Assembly (NCBI RefSeq): GCF_022662195.1
Contig: NZ_JAKMCS010000023.1
Span: 1-50,739 of the forward strand
Direction of reading: 5' to 3'
From: Aestuariivivens insulae
Lineage (GTDB): Bacteria > Bacteroidota > Bacteroidia > Flavobacteriales > Flavobacteriaceae
DNA length: 50,739 nt
Shown here piece by piece: positions 35,034 through 44,225 of the stretch (the stretch's first letter is position 1; each line of letters opens with the position of its first letter). The notes under the pieces are model-generated. The model saw only the letters and a list, made by a program, of their open reading frames with translations. It had not been told where the DNA came from and did not search any database. Both the position numbers and the translations under genes were made by a program.

Positions 35034-36323
35034 ATGAAATCTATATACTCACTTATAGCATGTATGGCCTTATTACTTAGCAGTTGTGATAAAGAGCCAA
35101 AACTCATAACAAACCAGGCAGATTACAATAAATACTTGGAAGTAGTGGAGAACGAGATGCTGCAATTGGCTTACGAAGACCTTGAATTTTGGGAAAAAAA
35201 GCTAGAAAAAGATTCAAATCAGTTTCCTTATTTAGTCAAGGCAGCAGCATCTCAAACTCTAATATTTAACGAAACAGGAAATATTGAAGCTTTAATTGAT
35301 GCTGAAAAAAAACTTATTGAAGCCAATACAAGAACAGGGTTTGCAACAGCAGCCTATTTAAGGGCATTGGCCAGAAACTACATTGCACAACACCGTTTTA
35401 AAGAAGCACTTGAGTTATTGAACACAGCAGAGGGCAATGGCGAAAAGCTACTGGCAACACAAAAGATGTGCTTTGATGTGCATCTGGAATTGGGCAATAC
35501 AAAAGAAGCTAAAGCCTATTTGGATAAAATTGAAAACTATAAAGATTTCGATTTTCTTATTCGCTTATCTAAATGGAGTGATCACGAAGGCGATTTAGAC
35601 CATGCTATTCTCTATTTAAAAAAGGCTTTGGAAATAGCCGAAGCTTCAAACTATAAAAGCCTCATGCAGTGGAGCTATACTAACTTGGCAGATTATTATG
35701 GACATGATGGACAAATTCAAAACGCGTATAACCATTACCTTAAGGCACTAGAACTAAACCCCAATGATGCCTATGCCAAAAAAGGAATAGCTTGGATTGT
35801 TTATTCACATGAGCGAAACCCCAAGGAGGCCTTACGAATTCTAAATGCGGTGTCGCAATCCCATAATTCGCCAGATTATCATTTGTTAAAAGCAGAGATT
35901 GCAGAATATATGGGGGATTTAAATGCAAAAGAACAGTATTTAAAAGCCTATACCAATGCTGTTAAGCGTAAAGATTATGGGGTGATGTATAATAAATATA
36001 ACGCACTTGTTTATGCCGAGGATTATAACGTGCCTCAAGAAGCAGCCAAAATAGCTTTGGAAGAAATTAAAAATAGACCCACACCGCAATCCTACGATTT
36101 ATTGGCTTGGGCCTATTATAACCATGGCAATAAAAGTGAGGCATTAAATATTATGGAAACCCATGTGGTTGGTAAAACTTTTGAACCCGATGTTCTATTT
36201 CATTTAGCTAAAATATATAAGGACAATGGAAAGCTAACAGAAGCGAAGGCCCTTAAGAGAGAATTACTGGAAAGTACCTTTGAATTGGGGCCATTAATGG
36301 CGAAAAAAATCAAGAATATATAA
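35034..36323 (+). CDS. TPR-repeat lipoprotein
   Basis: 429 aa. Lipoprotein signal (IACMALLLSSC, Cys ~18). Almost the whole mature part is helical tetratricopeptide repeats, clearest in the middle (DHAILYLKKALEIAEASNY, QNAYNHYLKALELNPNDAYA) and near the end (AEALKRELLES-like helices). Such proteins scaffold protein complexes at the inner face of the outer membrane. It starts 192 bp after the DUF4331 pair and 16 bp before a TonB-dependent receptor, with which it must be cotranscribed. A partner role for the receptor is inferred from this. Confidence 0.87.
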   Translation: MKSIYSLIACMALLLSSCDKEPKLITNQADYNKYLEVVENEMLQLAYEDLEFWEKKLEKDSNQFPYLVKAAASQTLIFNETGNIEALIDAEKKLIEANTRTGFATAAYLRALARNYIAQHRFKEALELLNTAEGNGEKLLATQKMCFDVHLELGNTKEAKAYLDKIENYKDFDFLIRLSKWSDHEGDLDHAILYLKKALEIAEASNYKSLMQWSYTNLADYYGHDGQIQNAYNHYLKALELNPNDAYAKKGIAWIVYSHERNPKEALRILNAVSQSHNSPDYHLLKAEIAEYMGDLNAKEQYLKAYTNAVKRKDYGVMYNKYNALVYAEDYNVPQEAAKIALEEIKNRPTPQSYDLLAWAYYNHGNKSEALNIMETHVVGKTFEPDVLFHLAKIYKDNGKLTEAKALKRELLESTFELGPLMAKKIKNI

Positions 36324-36339
36324 AAAATCAAAAATTATA

Positions 36340-38574
36340 ATGATTAAAGATTGTTCTAAAATATTTATTTTTTTATTGACTTTAGTCATGGCCAATACTA
36401 ATTATGGACAACAATTAAAAGGTTTGGTTGTAAATAATGACAATCTACCATTGGAAGGTGCTTTTGTATATAATTTGAGTTCTAAAAGTCATGCCCATAG
36501 TTTAGAAAATGGCATGTTTATAATAAATAAAACAAAAGTAGGCGATTCAATAAAAGTTGGACTACTAGGGTACAATAATAATATTGTAATTGTAGAAAGG
36601 ATAACGGAAACTATGAGGATTGTTCTAGCAGAAAAATCTTTTCAATTAGATGAATTGGTTATTTCAGAGCAGATAAATGCATTAAATACTGTTGCAAAAT
36701 TGGATTTGGCGGTAAACCCAGTAAATTCTTCGCAGGACATATTAAGAAAAGTTCCAGGATTAATTACAGGCCAGCATGCTGGAGGGGGAAAAGCAGAACA
36801 GTTATTTCTTAGAGGTTTTGATGTAGATCATGGTACAGATGTGGCTTTATCGGTTGATGGTATTCCAGTTAATATGGTTTCCCATGCCCATGGTCAAGGT
36901 TACAGCGACTTACACTTTTTAATTCCAGAAACCATAAATAATATAAGTTTTGGAAAGGGGCCTTATTATGCAAAAGAAGGCGATTTTAATACGGCAGGTT
37001 ACATCAATTTTGCTACAAAGGATTACATAAAGGAAAGTTCCATTTCAATAGGTGCTGGACAATTTAATACCATACGTACATTGGGGATCTTTAATTTATT
37101 GGAAAACGTAAAGCGGCAAAATGCATATATGGCTTTGGAGTATTTATCTGGAGATGGCCCTTATGAATCACCACAGAATTTTAACAGACTCAATTTATTT
37201 GGTAAGTATGTTTTGTACACCCAAAATAATGATAAATTATCATTGACGGCCTCACATTTTACCAGTCGATGGGATGCCTCGGGACAAATACCACAACGCG
37301 AAGTTGATGCTGGACGTATATCCCGTTTCGGTGCTATTGATGATACTGAAGGAGGGCTAACCTCTCGAACCAATTTAAACTTAGGGTATACAAAGCAAAT
37401 TTCAGATTATACCACATTCAAAGCCAATACATTTTATTCCAATTATAATTTTGAGCTATATTCTAATTTCACCTTCTTTTTAGAAGATCCAGTAAACGGT
37501 GATCAAATTAAACAAAAGGAAAATAGAAATCTATTTGGCATAAATACAATATTTTCAACAGATTCATTTTTAGGAGGAACACCATTAAATATAAAATATG
37601 GTTTAAGTTTAAGGCACGATATTTCTAATAATAATGAGCTATCTAGAACGATAAATAAAACCATAATAAACAATCGGGTAAAATTAGGGGATATAAACCA
37701 AACCAATTTGGGGACATTTATTAGTACAGAGTTGGATTTTGGGGCTTTTACGTTATCACCATCTTTACGATTTGATTATTTTAAGTTCATATATAACGAC
37801 AAATTAGAAAACAAAAGTAAAACGCAATTTGAAACCAAGTCCGTTATTAGTCCGAAGCTTAACTTATTTTTTAATGCCAATACTAATTTACAATGGTTTT
37901 TAAAATCTGGAATAGGTTTTCATTCTAATGATGCTAGGGTAGCCGTTACAAATCAAGAAAACAATATTTTACCCCGTGCTTATGGTGTAGATTTTGGGAA
38001 TATCTGGAAACCTATACCAAAATTGATGATAAACACAGCAGCATGGTACTTATTTTTAGAACAGGAATTTGTTTATGTAGGAGATGCAGGAATTGTAGAG
38101 CCTAGCGGGAAGACAGAACGTTTAGGTCTTGATTTAGGCATGCATTACCAACTTACCGATTGGTTGTTCTTCGATACCGATGTTACCATAACCAAAGCAA
38201 GAAGTAAAGACAGTCCAAAAGGAGAAAATTATATACCATTAGCACCAGATTTAACTTTGGTTGGCGGTTTGTCTGTAAAAGGAAACAACAGGTTTTCGGG
38301 AAGTATTAAATACAGGTATATCGATGATAGGCCAGCCAATGAAGATAATAGTATCGTAGCAGCAGGCTATTTGGTAACCGACTTGAATGCTAATTATAGC
38401 TTTAACAATATTACATTGGGGGTAGTTGTTGAAAACCTATTTAATACAGCATGGAATGAAACACAATTTGCTACAGAGTCTAGATTGCAAAATGAATCAC
38501 AACCCGTTGAGGAAATTCATTTTACACCAGGCACCCCATTTTTTATAAGGGGGACTGTTACCTATAATTTTTAA
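36340..38574 (+). CDS. TonB-dependent outer membrane receptor with CarboxypepD_reg-like domain
   Basis: 744 aa. Signal peptide ~1-23 (IFLLTLVMANTNYGQ). A carboxypeptidase regulatory-like domain (~25-105: LKGLVVNNDNLPLEGAFVYN) is followed by the plug (~115-225: DILRKVPGLITGQHAGGGKA, LFLRGFDVDHGTDVALSVDG, FGKGPYYAKEGDFNTAGYI) and the 22-strand barrel ending in an aromatic residue (GTVTYNF), as required for BAM insertion. The plug loop MVSHAHGQGYSDLHF is His-rich, which hints at a metal-related ligand, but the substrate is unknown. There is no SusD partner, so it is not a glycan-type SusCD pair. It is likely cotranscribed with the TPR lipoprotein. Confidence 0.9.
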   Translation: MIKDCSKIFIFLLTLVMANTNYGQQLKGLVVNNDNLPLEGAFVYNLSSKSHAHSLENGMFIINKTKVGDSIKVGLLGYNNNIVIVERITETMRIVLAEKSFQLDELVISEQINALNTVAKLDLAVNPVNSSQDILRKVPGLITGQHAGGGKAEQLFLRGFDVDHGTDVALSVDGIPVNMVSHAHGQGYSDLHFLIPETINNISFGKGPYYAKEGDFNTAGYINFATKDYIKESSISIGAGQFNTIRTLGIFNLLENVKRQNAYMALEYLSGDGPYESPQNFNRLNLFGKYVLYTQNNDKLSLTASHFTSRWDASGQIPQREVDAGRISRFGAIDDTEGGLTSRTNLNLGYTKQISDYTTFKANTFYSNYNFELYSNFTFFLEDPVNGDQIKQKENRNLFGINTIFSTDSFLGGTPLNIKYGLSLRHDISNNNELSRTINKTIINNRVKLGDINQTNLGTFISTELDFGAFTLSPSLRFDYFKFIYNDKLENKSKTQFETKSVISPKLNLFFNANTNLQWFLKSGIGFHSNDARVAVTNQENNILPRAYGVDFGNIWKPIPKLMINTAAWYLFLEQEFVYVGDAGIVEPSGKTERLGLDLGMHYQLTDWLFFDTDVTITKARSKDSPKGENYIPLAPDLTLVGGLSVKGNNRFSGSIKYRYIDDRPANEDNSIVAAGYLVTDLNANYSFNNITLGVVVENLFNTAWNETQFATESRLQNESQPVEEIHFTPGTPFFIRGTVTYNF

Positions 38575-38632
38575 GCAATTAACAACACAAATTTGAGGGT
38601 TTGTTGTAGTGTTTTTTGATTATTTGTTGGTG

Positions 38633-38667
38633 AAAGTGTCTGCTATATTGTGGGCACTTTTGCTTTT
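38633..38667 (+). terminator. Probable terminator of the TonB receptor operon
   Basis: AAAGTGTCT (38633-38641) pairs with GGGCACTTT (38652-38660) using two G-U pairs, loop ~10 nt, and a T-rich tail follows. Confidence 0.55.
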
Positions 38668-38736
38668 TGTTGAAACGGGTTTTTCAAGTTTCAATTTTAT
38701 CTTTTGCTATAGCATTCATTGTTATTAGGCATAGTT

Positions 38737-40161
38737 TTATTTATTATCTCTTATTTTTTTTATAACCTCTTTCCAATTATATTTTCCTTTATTATCATTG
38801 TTCCATTTAGCTAATTTTGTAAGCATTGTGTTAATAGTACTTTTATCAAGCCATTTACCATTTACAAATACTCCAGAAATTTTGCTCGTATTGTTAATGT
38901 TTTCTAAAGGATTTTTATCTAATAAAACTAAATCAGCAAATTTACCTGTTTCGATTGTTCCTATTTTGTCGTCAATTTCTAGCCATTCAGCAGCTAAACG
39001 TGTGGCAGAGGCTAGGGCTTCTTCATTTTTTAAACCAGCTTCTGTTAAAAGCTTCAATTCATTATGAAGTGAAAATCCCCATACGATACCCGATGTTCCT
39101 GCATCTGTCCCAGCTAATAGATGGACTCCCTCTTTTTTAAAAGCCTTAACAATTTTAATGTGGAAATCAACAAGTTCATCGAAGTAAGCAATACGTTCAG
39201 CATTTGTGCCTTGATTGTATTGATTGGATACTAACCATTTGCTTTGCATTAGAGGGTGCACATATTTGAAACTTTCAAGGTTTTGAACACTATCTAACGA
39301 GCGTGCTTGCTTTGCTATGGAAACAAGATTAGATAAATTAGGAATTAACCAAGTATCATTCTTTTTACACATTTTCGCGAATCTTTCAGCTTCTTCATAA
39401 GTTAATATGTCGGTTTGTTTAGAAAACTCTTCAGCATGTGCAACCAAACCAAAATGCGGAACAATAGCTTCTTCTGTATTGTTCTTAAATTTATTTGGTA
39501 TATGTCCAACAACTTTCATTTTTTGCTTTTCTGCTTCATCTATAATCGCTTTAAAAGTTTCTTTGTTCAATTGTGAATATACTTTTATGAACTCATAACC
39601 TTCGCCTTTTGCAAGTCTAACGGTTTGCCTTCCATCATAGGGTGTTGTTGCAGTCATGTTTGCATTGTTTCCGTCTATTAATGCGGCTAAAGCAATTTTT
39701 GGACCTATAACATCGCCTCTTATTATTTCGTTTCGTTGTCCTATATGTTCTGCTCTTGCGCTTAGTTCAAATACAGTAGTAACTCCATTTGCCACGTAAA
39801 GTGTCATAAAATTTTGAGTATCAAAATGTATTGCGGGACCTCTTGTAGGATAAGATATATAAGGTCCATCCGCTAGGTTGTGAACGTGCATATCAATTAA
39901 CCCGGGAATGAGCCATTTTCCTGTTCCATCAATTGTTATAGCATTGGTTGGAATGAAATCGTTTATTGATTGTATTTTCTTATTATGAATTACAACTGTT
40001 GCATTTTCAATGACTTTATTATTCTCTGTCATTGGAATTACATTCACATTCTTTATGACATAGACGTCATTTTCTGGATTATTATTTTCTAAATATGATT
40101 TCTGTGCATTTAAATTTACGCTGATAAAAGCAAGCAGTGTGAGAAGTTTTAAGTATTTCAT
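38737..40161 (-). CDS. Secreted amidohydrolase-family metal-dependent hydrolase
   Basis: 474 aa. Signal peptide ~1-20 (KLLTLLAFISVNLNAQ). The amidohydrolase TIM barrel has the first metal site HVH in WLIPGLIDMHVHN, a candidate metal-site lysine in EGYEFIKVYSQ, later His residues in KVVGHIPNKF and LVAHAEEF, and the catalytic Asp in LLAGTDAGTSG. The C-terminal composite beta domain ends with the typical GTIETGKFADLVLLDKNPL. Imidazolonepropionase-like or dipeptidase-like relatives are its neighbours in sequence space; the substrate is unknown. It has an ECF-type promoter 34 nt before the ATG, which suggests control by an ECF sigma factor, perhaps the one encoded 1 kb upstream. Confidence 0.88.
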   Translation of the reverse strand: MKYLKLLTLLAFISVNLNAQKSYLENNNPENDVYVIKNVNVIPMTENNKVIENATVVIHNKKIQSINDFIPTNAITIDGTGKWLIPGLIDMHVHNLADGPYISYPTRGPAIHFDTQNFMTLYVANGVTTVFELSARAEHIGQRNEIIRGDVIGPKIALAALIDGNNANMTATTPYDGRQTVRLAKGEGYEFIKVYSQLNKETFKAIIDEAEKQKMKVVGHIPNKFKNNTEEAIVPHFGLVAHAEEFSKQTDILTYEEAERFAKMCKKNDTWLIPNLSNLVSIAKQARSLDSVQNLESFKYVHPLMQSKWLVSNQYNQGTNAERIAYFDELVDFHIKIVKAFKKEGVHLLAGTDAGTSGIVWGFSLHNELKLLTEAGLKNEEALASATRLAAEWLEIDDKIGTIETGKFADLVLLDKNPLENINNTSKISGVFVNGKWLDKSTINTMLTKLAKWNNDNKGKYNWKEVIKKIRDNK

Positions 40162-40192
40162 TTATATTTTTGATTGATGAATATTTTAATAA

Positions 40193-40221
40193 TAAGACGG
40201 CAAGTATGTGTTTTGTTACAA
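40193..40221 (-). promoter_or_regulatory. Putative ECF-sigma promoter of the amidohydrolase gene (GTAAC-N15-CGTC)
   Basis: On the minus strand, TTGTAACAAAA (GTAAC at 40219-40215) and CTTGCCGTCTTAT (CGTC at 40199-40196) are separated by 15 nt. The -10 element lies 34 nt before the ATG at 40161. Sequence and distance match the element at 24654-24682. Confidence 0.6.
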
Positions 40222-40366
40222 TTTTAGAACTAAATCTCATGTAACTTACTGTGTATCAATAAAATATTTTCAATCTATTCAGAACTCTCAGCTAATTAGT
40301 GTATGTGCTCATCGTTATTTAGAATAACCTTTCCATTGTAAAGCTCTAATTGTATTTGTTGCAAAA

Positions 40367-41164
40367 TTAAGATGTGGTCGCCACAACACCTAAAGTATAT
40401 AGCTGTTCCATGGTTGGGGATTCACTACCACCTTCTGGTTCTAAGGTAATACCAAAGGCTTCACTTTGGTTTAGGTTTTCGATTTCGAAAATCTTATTGT
40501 CGTCGGTAATAAAACTATCCAAAGTACCTAAACTTACTGGTGTGAGCGGATTTAAGGTAAGCGACCATACCTGGTATACCTTGCCTGCAGGAGGCTCGGG
40601 AAGTCCGGCCGCATCTAAAAAGATACGTTGCTGGTCTTTGTCCCAATAGACTTTGGCATAGGTTTGGGCAAAATTACCTTGGCCTGCCAGAGGGACTTGG
40701 GTGATATTATCGTCGCGTAAAACAGAGATTAAGGTTTTGGCATCGTTTAAATTGGTATTGGCCGCTTCAATTTGTTGTTCTAAATACGACTTTTCTATGG
40801 TGACGGTTTGAATATCGGATGAAAGCTGTTTGTTTTTGTTAATGGTCCAAAACAGTCCCAAAGTAAGAATTACAGATGCAGCCCAGCCGGTATAGGTTAC
40901 CCAGTTGTATTTGGGTTTGGTGATAGGAATTACTTTTGGATTAAATCCTAATCGTTCTTTTATGTTTTCTAGTGCGGCTTGATCTTTGTCGCGAGAAGTA
41001 GCAGCAGTTAATTGTGTTATGGCTTTTTCAATCTCTAAAACTTCTTGTAGTATTTCAGGATGTTCCTGCATGAGCGCATGCACTTCCATATTTTCTTTTT
41101 CTGAAAGCGCTCCTGCTACGTACAGCTCTAAAATTCCGGATTCTATGTAAGCTTTTATATCCAT
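40367..41164 (-). CDS. Anti-sigma factor (RskA/anti-sigma-K type)
   Basis: 265 aa. An N-terminal cytoplasmic sigma-binding part (~1-95, with ESGILELYVAGALSEKENME) precedes one transmembrane helix (~96-112, YTGWAASVILTLGLFW). A coiled-coil stretch (~115-150, SYLEQQIEAANTNLNDA) and a periplasmic RskA-like C-terminal domain follow (AKVYWDKDQQRIFLDAAGLP, GKVYQVWSLTLNPLTPVSLG, FGITLEPEGGSESPT). It should hold the adjacent sigma factor at the inner membrane until a signal triggers release. Its ATG follows the sigma factor's stop codon directly (TAAATG), so the two are translationally coupled. Confidence 0.9.
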   Translation of the reverse strand: MDIKAYIESGILELYVAGALSEKENMEVHALMQEHPEILQEVLEIEKAITQLTAATSRDKDQAALENIKERLGFNPKVIPITKPKYNWVTYTGWAASVILTLGLFWTINKNKQLSSDIQTVTIEKSYLEQQIEAANTNLNDAKTLISVLRDDNITQVPLAGQGNFAQTYAKVYWDKDQQRIFLDAAGLPEPPAGKVYQVWSLTLNPLTPVSLGTLDSFITDDNKIFEIENLNQSEAFGITLEPEGGSESPTMEQLYTLGVVATTS

Positions 41165-41695
41165 TTATGTTAACACAATGGCCCTTAATTCTTTAATACA
41201 ATTTCTGTTTCTGGTCTTTATGGTACCAATGGGCATGTTTAGGGCTTCGGAAGCTTCGTTTTGGGTATACCCTTTAAAGTAAAGCAATTCGATAACTTCA
41301 ACACACTTTTTGGCAAGCTTTTTTATGAACTTACCTATACCTATGGCATCGGTTTTATCATTTAAGCTTTCATGGGTTTCTATAATGTCTACGAAAAAAT
41401 CGGCATTAAGGTTTTGCTTTGCGTTTTTAAAACTTTTAGATCGTGTTTTATCTATGGCGGCATTTCTGGCAATATTTAAAATCCAGGTAAAAAAGCGCCC
41501 TTTTTCAGCAGAATAAGTACCGGCGTTGTGCCAGGCTTTTATAAACACATCTTGCATGACCTCGTTAGCTATTTCGGTATCCCTTACAATATTGTTTATT
41601 ACACCATGCATGCTGGTGCTGTACATATTGTAAAGCGACTCGAAAGCTTTTTCGTCCTGTTGCTTAAATTGCTCTACTAAAAGGTCAAGCTCCAT
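41165..41695 (-). CDS. RNA polymerase ECF sigma factor
   Basis: 176 aa. Sigma region 2 (~8-75) has ALQQ-like promoter-melting features: FESLYNMYSTSMHGVI, EIANEVMQDVFIKAW and GRFFTWILNIARNAAIDKTRS. Region 4 (~120-172) has ELLYFKGYTQNEASEALNMPIGTIKTRNRNCIKEL, given here only as positions ~132-168, with the recognition helix in PIGTIKTR. It belongs with the RskA-type anti-sigma factor gene that follows without a gap. No CGTC-type promoter was found before this gene, so autoregulation is not obvious from the sequence. Confidence 0.93.
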   Translation of the reverse strand: MELDLLVEQFKQQDEKAFESLYNMYSTSMHGVINNIVRDTEIANEVMQDVFIKAWHNAGTYSAEKGRFFTWILNIARNAAIDKTRSKSFKNAKQNLNADFFVDIIETHESLNDKTDAIGIGKFIKKLAKKCVEVIELLYFKGYTQNEASEALNMPIGTIKTRNRNCIKELRAIVLT

Positions 41696-41959
41696 AGATT
41701 TTAAATAAAATAGGATATTGGTTCAATGGCTAATCACATCTATTACAGTGCTTTGTTTTAATTATAAGCTGGTTTTAGTAAAAAGATGTCCTATAGTTAG
41801 CAGGAAAAATAAGCTAATAATATGCCAATTCCAAATTTTTGGGTTTAGTAATGATACCAATCGTTATATAGTAAAGGCAAAGTTCTAAAGAATGGGAAAT
41901 ATTTTTGAAAACCCATAGCCTTTTAGTAGCTTGCCTCTTCAATTTAAAAGCACACTATT

Positions 41960-42922
41960 TTGAAGATCGTAGTTTTGGATGGTTATACCTTAAACCCAGG
42001 TGATTTAAGCTGGGAACCCTTATCGCCATTTGGAGAAGTGTCCGTTTATGATAGGACGGTTTATAACAATGTCGCCATTATTGATAACATAGGTACGGCA
42101 GAGATAGTTTTCACCAATAAAACACCGTTACCTAAAGAAGTGCTTATTAAGTGTAAACATTTAAAATATATAGGTGTTTTGGCAACGGGTTATAATGTGG
42201 TAGATGTTGAAGCTGCGAGCCAATTGGGCATTACGGTAACCAATGTACCTGCTTATAGTACAGTTTCGGTAGCACAATTTACAATGGCCCTATTGTTGGA
42301 AATGTGCCATCGTGTGGGAGATCATAATATTGCTGTTAAAAATGGGGATTGGGTGCAGTCGCCAGACTTTTGTTTTTGGAACTTTCCATTAATCGAGTTG
42401 CACGGAAAAACCATGGGCATTATTGGATTTGGACGTATAGGGCAAGAAACGGCTAAATTAGCTCAAGCCTTTGGGTTGAAGGTGTTGTTTTATAATAGAA
42501 CTAAGAAACCGGAATTGGAAACCGAGACCTGTAAAGGGGTAACGCTTGATGCGTTGTTTGCCCAATCGGATATTATAAGTCTGCACTGTCCGCTTTTTGA
42601 AAGCACCCAAGGCATTATTAATACAGGAAATATTAATAAGATGAAAGACGGTGTGATGCTTATCAATACTTCCAGGGGCGGTTTGGTGGTTGAAGAAGAT
42701 TTGGCCAATGCATTACACACTGGAAAAGTGTATTGTGCTGCTGTGGATGTGGTTTCAAAAGAACCCATTACGGCCGATAATCCGCTGCTCAACGCTAAGA
42801 ACTGTATCATTACACCACATATTGCTTGGGCTCCCATAGAGGCCAGGCAACGTTTAATGCATGTTGCTATAGAAAATTTTCGGGATTTTATGAACGGTAG
42901 CCCTGTGAATGTGGTTAATTAG
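41960..42922 (+). CDS. D-2-hydroxyacid dehydrogenase (glycerate dehydrogenase-like), TTG start
   Basis: 320 aa, cytosolic. The Rossmann motif GIIGFGRIGQETAKLA (~148-165) and catalytic residues Arg (INTSRGGLVVEEDLA), Glu (VDVVSKEPI) and His (ITPHIAW) are visible. The N-terminal substrate domain has VLATGYNVVDVEAA. It would interconvert a 2-oxoacid such as hydroxypyruvate and the D-2-hydroxyacid using NAD(P)H. The start is a TTG codon: homologues begin with MKIVVLDGYTLNPGDLSW-like sequence and no in-frame ATG lies near it. It is transcribed away from the sigma factor operon. Confidence 0.9.
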   Translation: MKIVVLDGYTLNPGDLSWEPLSPFGEVSVYDRTVYNNVAIIDNIGTAEIVFTNKTPLPKEVLIKCKHLKYIGVLATGYNVVDVEAASQLGITVTNVPAYSTVSVAQFTMALLLEMCHRVGDHNIAVKNGDWVQSPDFCFWNFPLIELHGKTMGIIGFGRIGQETAKLAQAFGLKVLFYNRTKKPELETETCKGVTLDALFAQSDIISLHCPLFESTQGIINTGNINKMKDGVMLINTSRGGLVVEEDLANALHTGKVYCAAVDVVSKEPITADNPLLNAKNCIITPHIAWAPIEARQRLMHVAIENFRDFMNGSPVNVVN

Positions 42923-42978
42923 TTTGATTAGATTGTTAATGTTTTGATATGTTATTTTTAGATGTCTAATCAATACAT

Positions 42979-43017
42979 GTGTCACCTTGAGCGCAGTCGA
43001 AAGGCTCAACCTAACAT
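42979..43017. repeat. Dispersed intergenic repeat (TTGAGCGCAGTCGAAA family)
   Basis: TGTCACCTTGAGCGCAGTCG with following AAAGGCTCAACCTAACA is a shorter relative of the nested inverted repeat at 27917-27991. It lies between the convergent dehydrogenase and crtYcd genes, where it may help termination. Confidence 0.65.
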
Positions 43018-43070
43018 TGCTTTAATTTATTAGCATTTGTAAATTAGCTTGTGTTTATTAAACCAATTAA

Positions 43071-43763
43071 TTAGGTTAATTGTTTGTTTTTTTGGGTTTG
43101 TTTCATCACCAATAAACATAAAAGAATAAGGGAAAAGGCATAAGCGACATCTTCTACGGGGATGGTAAATAGCCTTATGTGTAGGTTTTCGCTATTGTTG
43201 TACCAGACCACTTCATCTTTAATAAAACTTCCTGTTAATATGCCGTTTACTACAAAAAAGGGAATAAGCATGACTAAAAACGTTAGGTAAAATGTTTTTA
43301 GTAATGCTAGGTTTTTAATGACCACGATTACCAACAGTATTGAAGCTACGGTAAAGTTTATAAAAGTGTACCATTTGTTATAATTGGATATTGCTAAGAT
43401 CGCTAGACTGATAATGAGGACAAGGCTTACAGCTTTTGTAACGCTAGTGGGTAGTATCATTTTTGGAAAATAATACAAAAGGGCCTCGTGGGTAAATACG
43501 CAAGCATAGGGAATACAGATAAAGAACAGCCATTCTTCAATAGGTAAGTGAAATAGCTTTAGCCCCAAAAGGTAACTGTCATTAAACCCCCAAAATTCGT
43601 TAACAGTAAAAATAATGTCCCACGGAATAAATAGGAGCATACTAACAAAAATCCCTTTAAAGAGCGGTTTCCAGAGTTTGTAGAATTTTAGCTTAGGATG
43701 GAAACTAAATAGAAAAGGAATGGACAGGGACCCCAAGTTTAACAATAGGTATAAATAATTCAT
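43071..43763 (-). CDS. crtYcd: Lycopene cyclase, CrtYcd (heterodimeric-domain) type
   Basis: 230 aa, six to seven transmembrane helices. Two copies of the lycopene cyclase domain are fused. The signature is PIEEWLFFICIPYACVFTHE in the first half; an equivalent acidic motif (IPVEDVAYAFSL) lies in the second. It cyclises both ends of lycopene to give beta-carotene. Last gene of the carotenoid operon; its ATG directly follows the crtZ stop codon (TAAATG), so translation is coupled. This cyclase type is unrelated to the CrtY/CrtL flavoproteins. Confidence 0.92.
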   Translation of the reverse strand: MNYLYLLLNLGSLSIPFLFSFHPKLKFYKLWKPLFKGIFVSMLLFIPWDIIFTVNEFWGFNDSYLLGLKLFHLPIEEWLFFICIPYACVFTHEALLYYFPKMILPTSVTKAVSLVLIISLAILAISNYNKWYTFINFTVASILLVIVVIKNLALLKTFYLTFLVMLIPFFVVNGILTGSFIKDEVVWYNNSENLHIRLFTIPVEDVAYAFSLILLCLLVMKQTQKNKQLT

Positions 43764-44216
43764 TTATTGCTTTTTGAAGTATTTAAAGGGAACAAACAAC
43801 ATGCCGAAGCACTCTCCATCATCTTTACCTAAGTGTTTATGGTGTATTTTATGGGCGCGCCTAACGCCTTTGGCATACCAGTTATTGGCATTTCTAAAGA
43901 GTTTAAAGCGTTGGTGGATAAAAATATCGTGAACCAGAAAATAGGAAAGGCCGTATGCAAAAATACCAAGGCCAATTGGTAATCCAGCCCAAAGTATGTC
44001 GTATTTCCAAAGTAAAAAGAACCCTATACTAACAACGGCATAAAAGGCAAAAAAAACATCGTTGCGTTCGAACCAACTGTTATGGTCTTTTTGGTGATGG
44101 TCTTTATGTAAGTGCCATAAAAAACCATGCATAATATACTTATGGGTAAACCAAGCCATAAACTCCATAAAGCAGTAAGTACCTAAAAAAACAAGTATCC
44201 AGTAAAGTGTTTGCAT
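43764..44216 (-). CDS. crtZ: Beta-carotene hydroxylase (CrtZ)
   Basis: 150 aa membrane non-haem di-iron hydroxylase. His clusters are visible: THKYIMH, HLHKDHH, HDIFIHQRF and RRAHKIHHKH. It is of usual CrtZ length and ends in LFVPFKYFKKQ. It adds the 3- and 3'-hydroxyl groups to beta-carotene, giving cryptoxanthin and zeaxanthin. No ketolase (CrtW) is in the cluster, so zeaxanthin is the predicted end product. It follows crtB after 9 bp. Confidence 0.92.
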   Translation of the reverse strand: MQTLYWILVFLGTYCFMEFMAWFTHKYIMHGFLWHLHKDHHQKDHNSWFERNDVFFAFYAVVSIGFFLLWKYDILWAGLPIGLGIFAYGLSYFLVHDIFIHQRFKLFRNANNWYAKGVRRAHKIHHKHLGKDDGECFGMLFVPFKYFKKQ

Positions 44217-44225
44217 GGTTTTAAT

